Under the pieces are notes generated by a model. The model ran no database searches. It was not told the DNA's origin and saw only the letters and a list, made by a program, of their open reading frames with translations. This document shows positions 10,257 through 23,891 of a DNA stretch of 64,000 nt, one piece after another; the stretch's first letter is position 1, and every line of letters begins with the position of its first letter. The stretch spans positions 4,898,001-4,962,000 of the forward strand of contig NC_134763.1 in the NCBI RefSeq assembly GCF_050436995.1. The letters run 5' to 3'. Both the position numbers and the translations under genes were made by a program. The DNA is from Anticarsia gemmatalis. Lineage: Eukaryota > Arthropoda > Insecta > Lepidoptera > Erebidae.

Positions 10257-13200
10257 TTTATTTTATGGCTTATTGTGGCTTTTTTTCACCCACTCAATGT
10301 AAATAAAGTAGGTTTATTTGCAATCAGCACAAAGCGCGATAAAGATTTGGATTTTGTGAAAGAAAATGTTAGTGAAACATTTCTGTATTTTTCAATAAAA
10401 GTAATGGAATAAAATTAAATATAAATACAACCTTTCATTTAATTACAATGGCCTTTCCGGCTTAATGACATCAATTCTCGGCGACAGAAAAATATTTTAG
10501 GTTCAAAGGAGAGCCGCAACGATTTCCATATTCAATTAAATTTAAGACAGCCATAATCTAAATTAAATTAAGAAAGCATAAAATTATGAATCGTTTTCAA
10601 TTAGTGACAATTTGTGGGTTTATAAAATGCTCTCTCCCTTTAGAGATTGCAATCTTCTATAATATCGTAATAGCCGTGAGCAAGCTTTACCGAGGGGACT
10701 CGAAATATTGCTTACCTAACATAATCTAAGCCGATTTATATCTGAAAATCATATAAATTTCTTCTTCATAAGATACCATTTATATGCAGATCAGTGATGA
10801 TAAACAAAAAAGTAATTTTGTTATAGGTGAGCGATATTTTTCTAAAGAAATTGATACACCACATTTCTTTACCACCACAAAACTAAATTTTAATTACAAG
10901 AACATGTTTGCAAAATGTAAATTACCTAAAATAAAGGATTAGAATGCTAGGAATTTCGCAGAAACTGACAGATAGGTGTGAATAACTTGCTTGTAAACAA
11001 TACAAACAATACACAGCACCTATACACAATATATACATCTAGTAGGAAGGATAGATAAGTTCTTTGTTGCCTTCTACTATAAGCGTGTTAGTGTTACACT
11101 GTTGTTGGTGTAAGATTACGTATTCTGAGCTAGATATCTATTGAGTTATAACATGTTATCTAATAAACACATGGCTTTATACAGATCTGTCTAATATTTT
11201 ATCATATTTACAAGTCTCTAACTTATGTTTGTCTGGTATCAGGAATTGAAAGTTTGAACTTATTTAACACTCGTAACTAAAAATGTTGTATAAACTTGCT
11301 TGGCACAAAAGTAAGCGTTATCAAAATATGTGTCATGAATACTTGTAATTGTTATTTATAAACTTCAGAAGGTGATATGCACTGCTAAAAATCATAGAAG
11401 TATCTTCTCGTAGTTTTAGGTATAGCAGACCTAAACTTTGATAAGCTTGTTAAAATGTTACTGTAGTTTCATCTTGTAAATAGCACACAGCACACCAATA
11501 ATAAAACCGTAAAAATACAATAGGTACTGCACAGAAAATTCCGAACAAAATTGGACGTTTGCAATTTTATTTTCCTTTATACGACCTATAAACTTGTTCA
11601 AACGAAAAAGTGAAAAAATATAACAATTCCAAACGCAGACAATGTTTTATTTGACGCTTTGTTAGTACTCCAATACCTTGTGTTTACATTTCATAGTCGA
11701 TTTCACGAACATATGAAACACTCTTTTTGTACGAACATTGTGTTATTGACAAACATTATGTAAGTAACAAACTTGCAATGAACAAGTATATCGCATGTTT
11801 TTTTACTCTTTAATCCGAAATATTTTAAATGAGTCTTGATGGATACCAAATCACAATGATTGATTGTTCTGAACCAGAGTATTTTTTCTGAAATCGTATT
11901 TGAATTATTTCGTAAGCATTCGGTATGTAGATCAGCATTTGTTACTACAATGACCCAAAATTCAGTAACTTTAACAATAAAAGATAGAGATTCATGAATA
12001 TACAATTGAATAACAAATGCAGGGCTAATATGAATTCAATTACTATAAAATGAAAGTTTCAAAGAGAGGCAACGAAGTCGTTACTTATGCAAACCTCATA
12101 AGAGTTTCACGACTCAGATATGGTCTTTGTCTTCCAGGCTACGTCTCTTGATAATTACTACTTCTTGCAAACTTTAAGAATTGCGAGAAGCGTTTATTTC
12201 GCAAAGGGGAAAACAGTTCGTTTTTTATTAGAAATGTCTTCGCAAACACAGCTTTTTCTTCTGTTATTAAGTTTCCGATGTTCTGTAATGATACTAGTTT
12301 GAATGTTTTTCTCGAAGGCTGCTTGTACTTGAAGCGGAAAATATTTAAACAAAATTCATTTTCATTCAATCATTAATGAAATTTACAAACATTTTATTCT
12401 CAAAAGAAGGTATGTACTTGGTAAGATTACCGTACGTGGCAATAAAATAACATTGTCGCAGAAAATACATTGTAAATCTTGACTGCTGCGCTCGTGGCTT
12501 AGTCGTTAATTTATATTGTTAAATACGACCACATAATTACCAAGAAAGACGGTGTTGGAAATTATTGCCAGCTTCCCTTATGCCAGCCATCATTCATAAA
12601 CACTGACACACAAAATACACAGCGCAAATAAGTGTCGCCACCTGCTAATAGGTGGCGCTACTTGTAGCTGCCGGGAATATAGGGAACAAAGTCCTTACTT
12701 TTATTGTTTACATCAAAAATAAGAAGCACCACGAAATTAGACAAACTTTTGATAAATAGTTATGTTAACTTCAGTTATTAAGTAGTCATATTATTGCAGG
12801 GCAATTAATTAGGTATATCTGCTTACACTCTGTTCTACACATTTCAAAAGGTAAAGTTCCCTTTAAATCCATTTTAAAGGCTTATGTCGAACGTACGAAC
12901 TTAACAGTCGGTTTGACATCATGAGATTCGCAGGGTGGTCCAATGACATGTCGGGTTAATGGCTGGCTCCGATGGAAGATTCGCCGTGTTGGCGGGATTA
13001 CATTGAGTAAGTAGTAGAGATAAGGCAACATTAATGTACCAATAAATTACAAGCGGTACAAATTACCTCGTATCTACTGTATGCAATTTTTGCTGCTAAT
13101 TAGATTTCAGCAAACAAATGGTTAAAATGCTTATACATTTGATGATTTCCATGTTTCTCTGGTCTGGTATAGTACTAAGTTATACAGAAGTGATAATGAT

Positions 13201-14454
13201 AATAATGATTGTACATAGATGATAATTGTGCAAAAGTTTTTTTTCGAAAATACCAATTTCTTTTATGAATAAATTTGAAATTAAAGCTACGTTTTCAACA
13301 TACCGAAATAGTTGATCAAAGGCACGGTTAGTTCAATGTGTAGTGATGTCTTTCAAAGGCTTCATATCCGGAGGGCTTTGTATAACGCTACCGATACAAA
13401 AAACACTCCAAAGCTGTAATTAATTTTCGATTCGCGCTGAACGCTCCATTCGTGTTTTTGTTTGAGAGCATTTTTCCGTTTTTTTCCTGAACAAACGTGG
13501 ACGTTCACCACCCGGCACGAAGCGGTGGTGGGGATGGGGGAGGCTGGGGGGGTTCGGCTAGTTAAATGGACTCGTGGCGAGAAAGAGTGAGGCGCCGCCC
13601 TCTCTCCCCTTTCACTGACCACTGGATGAACGGATTATGAAATATTTCATCGGAAAATAAAACTGAAAAAATATTACCGCCGGCGTCTGAGAGGGTATTC
13701 TTCAGTGGAGCTAGTTATAACTTCAAATTATCTACCCGCCGGATGAGTTGATTAATTCTCGCGCAGCTGATATTAAAATACACCGTATATTTCTACTCGT
13801 AGTAGGTACGTTTTAAAGGCTAATTAATATTCGTACGTACGTAGATACTTACTAAGAAAATGTATGAAAGATTTTTTCGATAAACGAGTCAATAGATGAT
13901 TTTGGGTTAATTAGTGCACCAGAAAGTTATCGTTTGTTAACATTCGTATTCAGTTTACTTGTACACTGTATGATCTCAAACATGTAAATAATATTTGCGC
14001 CATTTGATACTAGTTTATTATTTCAAGTAAACTTTTTTGAACGGTATATCGACAGAATAAAACAGCTCAACAAATAATAAAACAAGCCTGCACCAAATGA
14101 ACGTTCACATGAAAAATATATAAAAAAGTCGTATCAATCATTGAAGCTTCTCTCAATTGGTCTGGCGTGCACTGATAAGCAGCTTATGCACACAATTTGT
14201 TCAATTCCTTTGACCTTTTAATAAAATTGTTTTTATCTGTATTGGGTATCATGTGCACATTTTAAACGTAGCTCGTATATTGACAATGAATTGCGGTGAA
14301 ATCATAAATTGTGGATAGTATATCTTGCTTGCACTTTGTACGGCTACAATCTTTGATGATGATTCAAAATCTCAAATAAACAAACACGATTTTAGTCTCT
14401 AACATTTAGTGCTAAGTAACAATATTTTTTCATATGAAAATGTAAGTTACACAA

Positions 14455-14545
14455 ATGTTTCTTTGTAAGTGGGAATCGAACCCCCGTGATAGGCATCAGA
14501 TGTGACGCGACCAATTACTGTCTAATTGTGCCATAGGTACGTAAC
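14455..14545 (-). repeat. tRNA-like SINE head or tRNA pseudogene
   Basis: On the minus strand a perfect RNA polymerase III B box (GGTTCGATTCC) sits in GGGGGTTCGATTCCC, preceded by a degenerate A-box-like TGGCACAATTAGACAG about 45 bases upstream. The clover-leaf arms are imperfect and no convincing acceptor stem closes, so it is better read as a tRNA-derived repeat than as a working tRNA. Confidence 0.4.
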
Positions 14546-15313
14546 ATACCTTGTGTGTATATATTTCGCTGATAGTGATGGCTGAACGGTGGCATAAAAT
14601 AACTAACAGAATAGTTGATAGCAATTTATTGGTTTCATATTCTGACAGTAGGCAGTTGTGCCTACATAGATTGTGAATTGTAACAATTAGTATACTGACT
14701 GACCTTTTTAATTGGTCTCCCGTTTCGAAGGCAGTAGCCAGTTTTTCCCTCTAATAATAATATAACAAAAACTACTCATAAAATCTTCTCTCCTAAATAA
14801 TTCTACCTACTTACTTACGTGATAGGATATCGAATGTGTTACTCCATGAGTTTAAAAACATTATAGTTTATTTAGTTATTTCCTTCTGATATTTATTTGT
14901 TGTAGCGGAAATACTTGGGTGTCTTGCACGAGGTTGTGTCATATCAAGACGCGCCGTCGTTTATTGTCTCCTTGTGTTTCCTGTGCTATGATTTATTCCT
15001 GTTTATTATGTATTATGATAACGTAAATCCGCTTTTGTAAATAGTTATAAAAATATCAATTATAACCTACTTGTCGTAATCTTTTCACCAGTAAAGTGAG
15101 TACCAAGACTAGCTAGCAACATTCGTTTAATATAAAAAAATGTTTTCCCCAGAAAACCTTCACCGTATAATAACGTTAGCAGGAATGTAAAGGATAGCCT
15201 AGATATTACAATAATGTCCTTAATAATAATGTTAGTAGCTGTCAAGAGAATGTGCTACAATATTTGGGCAATATCAAGTGCACCCTGTCTCAGAGGTAAT
15301 ATCGAAAGAGCTC

Positions 15314-15372
15314 GGGACCAGATTCCAGGCCGGGACCGCGTTCCCGGAATGTCTCATATTGGAATCTGTCCC
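15314..15372. repeat. GC-rich hairpin
   Basis: Arms GGGACCAGATTCCA (15,314-15,327) and TGGAATCTGTCCC (15,360-15,372) are reverse complements apart from one extra base. They enclose a second near-palindrome, CCGGGACCGCGTTCCCGG. The block is an isolated GC-rich island in AT-rich DNA. Confidence 0.45.
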
Positions 15373-17756
15373 GGACTGCCGATGCTACAATGTTACGTTT
15401 TTCCTTGGCGCTCCTTTGTCTAATAATATTAAAGTCTTGCTCAAATAACTCGGTTCAACTCCTTTATGATGAATCTAAGGAATCTCTTGTTATTGGGTGC
15501 TCGTTGTAGACCAAAATTACATGATACCTATCTATTACAAAGGTATTAGGTACTATAAGAGATTTCTAAAAATCCTAATGAAATAACTTCTAAGGGTTAT
15601 TACATGTCTATAAGTATTGCGAAAACGTATTCTGTATTTGTTATATGATATTCAATTTGATTTTCAATTTTGGCAGTAAATTGGATTCTTGTACAAAGGT
15701 TTCCAATAACATAGATTGTTGGTCGAAACTATGACCAAATAGATATAAATGACCGTGAACTCACCCTTTATTACATTTGTACGTTAACGTGTGTGGGCGG
15801 TGAACGATATGTGCCTACCTTTACTTATCCCTTTTGGGAGAATTCCGGCGTTAATATACGCGTCTAGAATACTATACTTCAATGATGATTAAATTCTTAA
15901 AATATTTTCTACAGTATCTACCTACTATTGTCGTCAGACGTAACTTGTTAGGTACTTGTTAGACTGAATGTAGCCTCTTGGGGAGAAGTGGTCACCACCT
16001 CGTCACGTACTAACAATGCACTGCGACGAACTTACTTTTCTTGGACTCCACAAAGAATTGTTAAAGCGAACTACTTAATTAGTGTTAATTGATTGCATAG
16101 CAGTGTTGGGTCCCAGGTGAGAATATTAATTATGTTTGTAATTTTGACATTATTTGGGAACAAAATTAATGGAAAATGTATGAGCCTGCCAATAAAAAAG
16201 TCAAAGTGGAATTGGTTGTCTTAAAGTAAAAGTATAAAATAAAACACGAGTATCGCGATAAATAGATTTATTTTACATTAAACAGATTCTCACATATAGA
16301 TACTTAATAAGTATTTCGTTATTTACACAATACAATCATATTGTCATAAAAACATTTAATAAAAATTGACTAGAGTTCGTATTAAGGTATCTACAAAATG
16401 TATGTACAAATGTAAGCTCAGAATTTAACATAGATATTACACATCAGTCCGACTAGATTACTATGTACATTTGTATCAACTAATGCCATCAAGTCGACTA
16501 ACTACTAGAACTGTAAAAACAAGTACACCCTCTATAAATGTGCTACTTTTACGATGATTGAACAACAATAACCGCAACCACGATTATAATTAGAGATAGA
16601 TGAACGAACTTTGAGAACGCCAATGAATATTGCTCTTTTGTGGCGTTTCACCAAAGCCTTTAATAAAAGGTTAGCAATCTAGGTCTTTAATTGACAATTA
16701 TTTGGCGATTGCTCATTCTCTTTTCTTTTCATTCCCAAGTTATTTCAAGAAACACAAAATCAAGAAGTAGAAGGAATCAAAGAGGTGATTAGAGAATAAA
16801 AGTAGCAAATCTATGCGGGGCACAAAGCCATGTATTCATTAGGGGTTACCTTCACGTTACCAATGAGCCAGTTAGCTAATCACGTGGTCGCGACTGATTC
16901 CAGTTTCAACACTAAACAGATACGATGTGTTTGCTTTAATTTAACTGTTGTTAGTGGTTATTAGAAACTTGGTGCACTGTTTGCTATATCAAAGTATCAA
17001 TATCCCACTGTGGGGTATTAGTTTTGATATAGAATCAGAGATGATAAGAACGCACGACCTTGATCAAATTAAGTTTGTTTGATTAGCAGATATAAAAACA
17101 AACGACTGAGTTTTGTAAATATTGCATTTATTTTCAGTTATAAATCCATTATTAAACAATGACGAACGGCGAAGAATGGCAGTTAGTATATTTAAACAAA
17201 CACCATTTCTGGGTTTCAATATCGCGTTCAACGCTTCAAAGCTTTCAAACCATTCAACGTACTTCAGCTTTTACATCGATTGCTTTGCAATCTGAAACAA
17301 ATTTCATAAAGCGCAGCTGTTCAAAGCGAACGTTCGATCTTCACAGCTTCACCCTGCAGAATACATGACTCTCTTTACAGAACTTTATCGATTGAAAACG
17401 ACGAAATTTTAACCATTGATATATTATGAACTGTATTATTATTACTATTACGTAAGTTAACAGAGATATTAGTGCTTATATGTAAGTAAAATTATTCCAG
17501 TACTGTATAATATAAGGTACGTTAAATGTATAAGTTTGAAATACACTTGCAATGCTTTTCAATAGCAGGCTTAGCACGTGTGAATTTCAGTAGTGATGGC
17601 AGTCAACTCTAGTTATTGTGTAAAACAATCACAATATTAATATAATCAATCATCGTATGCCCCACGTCCCAACACGAGGCCGATTGTAATAAAAAACATT
17701 GGAAAAGTTCCCGTGGTAAATAAAAAAGTTGTATTCGAAACAGGCCGATTCTGAGA

Positions 17757-17762
17757 TTTATT
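17757..17762 (-). terminator. Possible Dscam poly(A) signal
   Basis: Minus-strand AATAAA about 850 bases downstream of the Dscam stop codon. Another AATAAA lies near 16,266-16,271. Which is used cannot be told from sequence. Confidence 0.25.
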
Positions 17763-18572
17763 GCATCAAAACTAGGACTAATAAATCATACAAAAAGGTT
17801 TAGTATAAGTAAACATCGTTTTAGTGTAATGAGCAATATCATGTAAAAATCATTCGTTGTAAAATTAGGCTACTTATTGATCATTCTTAATCAGAATAAT
17901 CAGGCAGTGACTTGTAGTTTGGCACATATTTGGGACATTTCTGCATAATTATAAAGTATACATAACTAACGTTTGCACTAGTTCCGTACTTGTCTTTAGC
18001 ATTATGTTATTCATACTCATTTGATACAACTTGTCACAATATTTCATTCACTTGTCAAGACACAATACAAAACTTGTACAAACTGAACATTAAAATGCGT
18101 AAACAATGCAATTGTGGTGTTCAAGGGCCTAACAATAAACTTCTATTTATTTGCAAACGGTCATAAAGTAACGTTATTCATTAATGTTTCAGTCGCTAAC
18201 AGTAAAACCAAATCCTAGGAGAGGTCTACTCATCTAAAAATCGTATAGGACTATTATATAGTATACCTATGTATCGCGTGACGTCACAGTTTAGATATGC
18301 GTCTTGGTCATCAATAGTTGAATCTAGTGAATTATTAATGAACTACTATTTGTATAGAAATTGTAGGCGTAAGTATTGTTACTGAAACTGTAAATGTAGC
18401 CAGTCAAAATGTAACAGTAATTTAGTTATTCAATATTTTGATAGTCCATCCCTTGTCCTACATCAAATAGGATTCTATTAATAAACCACAGGGCTGCTTT
18501 CGATAATTACTTGGGAGGTAGTGTAGCGATATCTGTGTGTAGTGACGTCACGCGTGCGATATGGTCGTGTGT

Positions 18573-18612
18573 GCGTGGGGTGGTGTTGTGTGTGTGTGTG
18601 CGCGTGCGTTAG
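18573..18612. repeat. GT-rich simple repeat over the Dscam stop codon region
   Basis: A run of GTGT and GCGTGC units (minus strand CACA-rich) overlaps the stop codon and first bases of the Dscam 3' untranslated region. Confidence 0.6.
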
Positions 18613-18742
18613 CTGTGCTCGTGGTGCGTGCGCGGCGACAGTGAGCCCGGCCCTGACTCCGCGCTCGAGTCGCCCGCGTACACCTCCGAGAGACCACCGC
18701 CGCTGCCACAACCACCCCCACTCCCACCACCACTGGACCCAG
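18609..18742 (-). CDS. Dscam last coding exon
   Basis: The acceptor is tttacag at 18,743-18,749. The exon encodes a Gly/Ser-rich stretch (AGSSGGGSGGGCGSGGG) and then SEVYAGDSSAESGPGSLSPR and THHEHS before TAA at 18,609-18,611. Very GC-rich; no recognisable PDZ-binding end. Confidence 0.8.
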
Positions 18743-21700
18743 CTGTAAAGGCTTCTCGTTGAACAACAGAAATCTGATACTGACTGTAGGTAGGTATCTA
18801 TACATTATTATGCTCAGAATAACGAGCGTTATTTAAAGTAAGCTAACAAAGGCCCAAGTAATGAGCCCACGACAAAACCGGAGAAATAATATAATTTATT
18901 AAATTAGTCGCTAGAGCTAAAACATTCAGCAGTCTGAAATAATTATAATTTGGACAACTTAAGATGTTAAATTATGTTTTGAGACTTCAAACAATACTGA
19001 AAATTTAAACGTTAAAGCGTTAGGTATCTTATTGAAGACTTGGAAACCTATAGTTTAGTGACCTACCATGATGTGGTAGCGGCACGCAGTAGGACGTGCC
19101 GGCGCAGTGTCGAGGGCGCACCTTCTCGTAGCGGCTCAGTTGCTGCAGCTCGCACTCCGAGTGGTGCTTCTCCACTGTTACACATACCAGACTATTCAAC
19201 AAACAATCAACATAACACGTCAATCATCCACTACGATACACTACCAATCAGGAGCACGGCCTAAGGGTTCACGAGCTGGAATGATAAATAATTTATCGTT
19301 GGGTATCTCTAATTAATTAATCACGGATACATACGCAGCCATATTTAGTACTACATTATAAAATAATCACTATTGAGAGGGAAGGGCTATTGGCAAAAAA
19401 TTCAGCTGCTATAAGCATTGTTAGATTCTAACAGTTATTTTTAAATACTTTTCTAAATATATCTACAAAATTCGTTACAGATATCTAAAGTATAAGAAGG
19501 TATGAAATCTAAATCTATTCTAGACAGGTATTTGTTTTATTCTAAAAGGTCAATACTATAATTGTGGAAGATATTGAATCATCTAAAGGGACAAAGCAAG
19601 TAGAGTCAATCTATTCTAACCGCTCACTATTAACATCAAAGCAAACTGCAACTGAATAGCTGAATGTAATATACAGGCAACCACAGTGTGCAATCAATAT
19701 ACTTAATTAGGGACGATATTTCTTTTATTTTTTTTGTTTGAACTTAATGCCAAGGCATTTTCTGACAGTCTACCTTAGGGTGATGCAGAGATTACTGTGA
19801 AGGTGTTTAAAACAGGAAGGTGAGTGAGTTGAGAAAGGGTGTACAAATTAATAAATAACAGATAGTTATTATAGGCGATGTGAGTGTAAATAAATAATAA
19901 AATTATCATCCAATAGATCATATTGAAGATGGAAAATAAATTAGATTCAGTAGTAGTAGTTACTCGAACAGCTTTGCTTTGATGTTTCGTTTTAGATAGA
20001 TAGATAGGTTACAAACTGTGTGGTAGTGAACTCACCCTCGGCTCGTTCGCGGTGTCTCTGTGGATGTTTCCTACAAGGTCTGTGCGGCGGCGCGTCGTTG
20101 TCCCGGTGACCGAACGTGCGGAACTGGAGCGTGTGGTCCAGCGTGGCCGCCGCCGCCTCGCCGCCCACCGCGAACGTCGCGTACGGACTTATCTCGTACA
20201 CGTCTTTTACAATACAATCACCTATCAGTATCGAAAGACAGCTAGACATGACAAAACACGGGAGACTAATTTTTCATAGATATGAAATTTATGCTGCACT
20301 TATTTTCTACTAAAAAAAACAGCAGAGTGTAATTGTGAAAGGACAACTATGAGTCAATATAAAGACTGACTTTTCAGACTGGTTCTTGTTGTGTGCTAAG
20401 GGTTTTCCGAATGAGTTCCTTTACTCCTGTATTATCCTCGTCAACTTATTGAAGCCGAACAAATGCAATTTTATACTTAGTCAATCGTATAATTAGAAGA
20501 CAACAGACTGGGGATACACTAAGCACACAGAACACAGCTACGCTATAATGAGTATTATATTACACAAACAAACTGGTTCGTTCCATTTGATTTCACTGCA
20601 CTTCTAAGAATATTACTTGCGCTATACTATTCCTGAAACCACAAATAGTACTAGCTCGAAACCATTGGGGTATTCAGTTAGAATGCAGCCTTAATATTAA
20701 ATGTTCAGTAGAATAAGGCTTCGTAAAATTCTAGATGTAGTTGTGTTGTAAATATTGCCACGAATTGACTTCTTACTCAGAAGGTTGTTTGATGTTTAAG
20801 CTTACACTTTACATTTTGTTTATTCTAAAGATACTTCTTATATCAATACGTATGAAGACCGCTAGTTATAATTCCAGGGTGACCTCTTCGACTCCCCATA
20901 TAGTTGACGCTGATATCACCATAGCATCAACTCTAAGTCAAGTCAAAGTCAAATATGCTTTATTTCATAAACTTTAACAAGTATTTAAAATCGTCATAGT
21001 ATTTTGAATCTACCACAGTTTCGGAAAAGCTGTTGCTTGTGATAATCAAAAGCAAAAAACTCACAGCTAGCTAGTTACGTAGTCATATTTAATGACTATA
21101 TCCGCTGGATGTTTCAGCAATCAACTGCAGTAGTAATATTTATGGATTGGAGGTAAACCTGTCTATAATTTAAAAATCGATGAATAGCCCCTATGCAACG
21201 TAAGTGCAAGCTATCAAAGGTTATTCCTGAAATAACCACCGCGTCATAGCCAACACAATTTATTTATGCCGCGACATAATGATTCTACTATAGCACGGGC
21301 TATCGAAAGGTTCTTTCACTCGTAGAAACTTGAGCTGTAATTACAGGTTCCACAAGACTGACAGCGATGAAATAAAGCAATTGAATGAATTAAGTGCTTA
21401 AGGAAACCGTTTTTCAATGGGATTTTGACAAAAGCTTTGGAGTGATGTATAAACTAAACATATAAAGAAAATTGTGGAAATATCGACATTATTGACCATG
21501 GCCAGTCATGACACATCTGACACACATTTTGCAAACCAATTTAACCTAGAAAGCTGTGGAACTTCCATAGTTAATAAAAAAACATCCCGCGTTCACTCCA
21601 AGGCGTTCAAAAAAGTTCAATTGAAAAGTATTTCTAATGTTATGTAACTTACCGGAGGCAGGCGACAGTTTGTCGTGTTTGTAGTCATGTTGGCAGTTCC

Positions 21701-23843
21701 TGATATTCTGTTGTTCAGGACACACAGACTTGTCAGTACTCGCCACCGAGTGGCTGCAGCGACGCGTCTCTTCGTCCGTTTGACCACCACATGGCCAAAG
21801 TGTACTAAACCAGAAATAAAAACGTTTAGTTGACGATAATATGAATATTGTTGCACTTTGGTTTTGGTTCTGAATAATTTATTTATGAATTGGTTTAATA
21901 TTAATGAACTATCACACCTCGCATAGAGAACTCAAACAATGATTTATTAGGAAATAAAGTTGCGAGTGGTGGTCGGTAAGCGGCCACTTTACCAATACAC
22001 GTATGATTTTAAACCTCTCATGACACCTTTTTCTATCATCAGGTTGAAAATCTTCAGCGATTGAAAATACAGAATAAAGTCTTCAAAGAAAGATTGTATT
22101 TATTCAACATTTTACGCTTCGATGTTCCTTAAAGCAAAAAAGTTCGGTTAGCCCTATATCTATCTCTGGGTTTATTTTACTTTGTATTTTTATCATGAAC
22201 TAAAGAAGCCAGGTATTTATGACCGATTTCACCAACTCTACATTTGTTTCGCTTAGCAATTGTTATTTTGACAGATTTTTTCATACATTTACTATCCGTC
22301 ATTTTTTCTGTCGAAAAGTCAAACGGTTACTAGTAAAATTGGTACCTAGAAGCCTAAAATAACGAGAAGGTTTATTATACTAGGTAAATAGGCTCGACGA
22401 TGACGCAATCAAACAATTGAAGTGGAAATATAAGTAGGTCGTGGTGAGTGATTTACGCGGGAATCGTGTTCTCGATACGTCTACATTCATCTTATTTATT
22501 ATTATGTATTTATACAGCCCACCTCCTCAGAAATTCGATCCCAGGATTTCGCACCAGCCCCTCTTCTAATATTGTAAATAGGTATCGAGTACTTTCAAAT
22601 ATTCCGATGAGATGAGAAACCTAAGATGTTTTGTAGCAATTTACTTTTAGGAGAAAATCTTGGTAATTATATTGGCTTCTCTATTGTAATAAATTTTGTA
22701 TTCTTGTTACTTAGTGGGGACTATAATAAAAATATACATATGTTCAGTATATGATGATACACCATATCAGCAAATAATGTCATACACATAAATAGTTTGG
22801 CAGCAAAATGCTCATATCTTTTTTGATTCAAAGATCGACCCCACGAAGCCTTAAAGTAAGATGGAATAAATCCAGAAACATCAACTGGTAATATAATATT
22901 TTATACGCGGTCGTATTTGCGTGGCTGCTTCACACGTCAGGAATTGAGCTCATAAGGTCAAGTGGTCAGGAGCGAGCCTTTCAGTCTGAAAGCTCTATAA
23001 ATTATATAGCTGTCATGATCGTTACATTTGTGAAGGAAAACTTTTACACGTTTCCATTTCATATAAATATGAAATTGGCTAAGTTATGGGATCGACCTTA
23101 TAGGCAATCAGTTTAGTGATTGATCTATGAATGTGAAATAGCGTCAAATATAGACGTATGTATCAAATAACTAGCACTATTTCCTTCTGCTAGAACTTGT
23201 ATAATAACTCTTGATATAAACTGTATTGTGATTACAAGGTTTAGACAGTATCGTGTCGCTATCGTAACAAGAATTTAAAAAACGATTACTTTCAAAATAT
23301 AATCCAATCCAAATACTGAAAATGTTGGATTGTTGATAGTGCAGATATGACTATTCCGCGTCTTTTTCTCCCCACATTAACCTAGCCACAAGGCGTTGTG
23401 ACAAAGGAAAGGTTAATCTGTGCTTTTATAAATATGAAAGTATTCAACATATAAAAGTTACATTAGAATGTGTCCCTTACCTTCTCTTAGCGACGAGTAC
23501 CAGCAAGAGTGCAGTGACGGCGAGTGCTGCAAGGGCTGCAAACGCAAGTGACACTGCGCCCAACACTCGCTCGGTGTCTGCAGTTCCATTGGTCGTCGTT
23601 ATCTGACTACCTTCCGATTGAAACGCTATTGGACGACGGAGACGCTCTGTGTGGACAGACAACCGTAGATAAAATGTGATACTCTTGAAATGATTGGGTT
23701 TAAATGTATCGGAAAATTTGGAGCATTCCATAGCACTGATAAGTCCTTTAGCATCTTAACTGTTAAAACTGCAAGTTGATGAATAAAATGTCTTGTTTTT
23801 AACCCTATCAGGCCATAGACATAGACATACATAGACATATATT

Positions 23844-23891
<48 letters not shown>

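Larger units (their letters stand above)
10450..17750. other. Gene-poor intergenic stretch
   Basis: No exon could be supported on either strand. It contains a 7-bp stem-loop at about 12,637-12,656 (GCCACCT/AGGTGGC), a tRNA-like SINE head near 14,460-14,545 and a GC-rich hairpin at 15,314-15,372. The 3' portion may include distal Dscam 3' untranslated sequence on the minus strand. Confidence 0.45.

Noticed and set aside
10230..10412. Short plus frame after the NDRG gene
   Set aside because: AT-rich sequence containing the poly(A) signals; it is the 3' untranslated region.
14455..14545. Functional tRNA gene
   Set aside because: The B box is perfect, but the acceptor stem and anticodon arm do not fold convincingly.
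18542..18805. Several overlapping frames rich in Thr/His or Arg
   Set aside because: They are translations of the GT-rich repeat and of the last Dscam exon in wrong frames.
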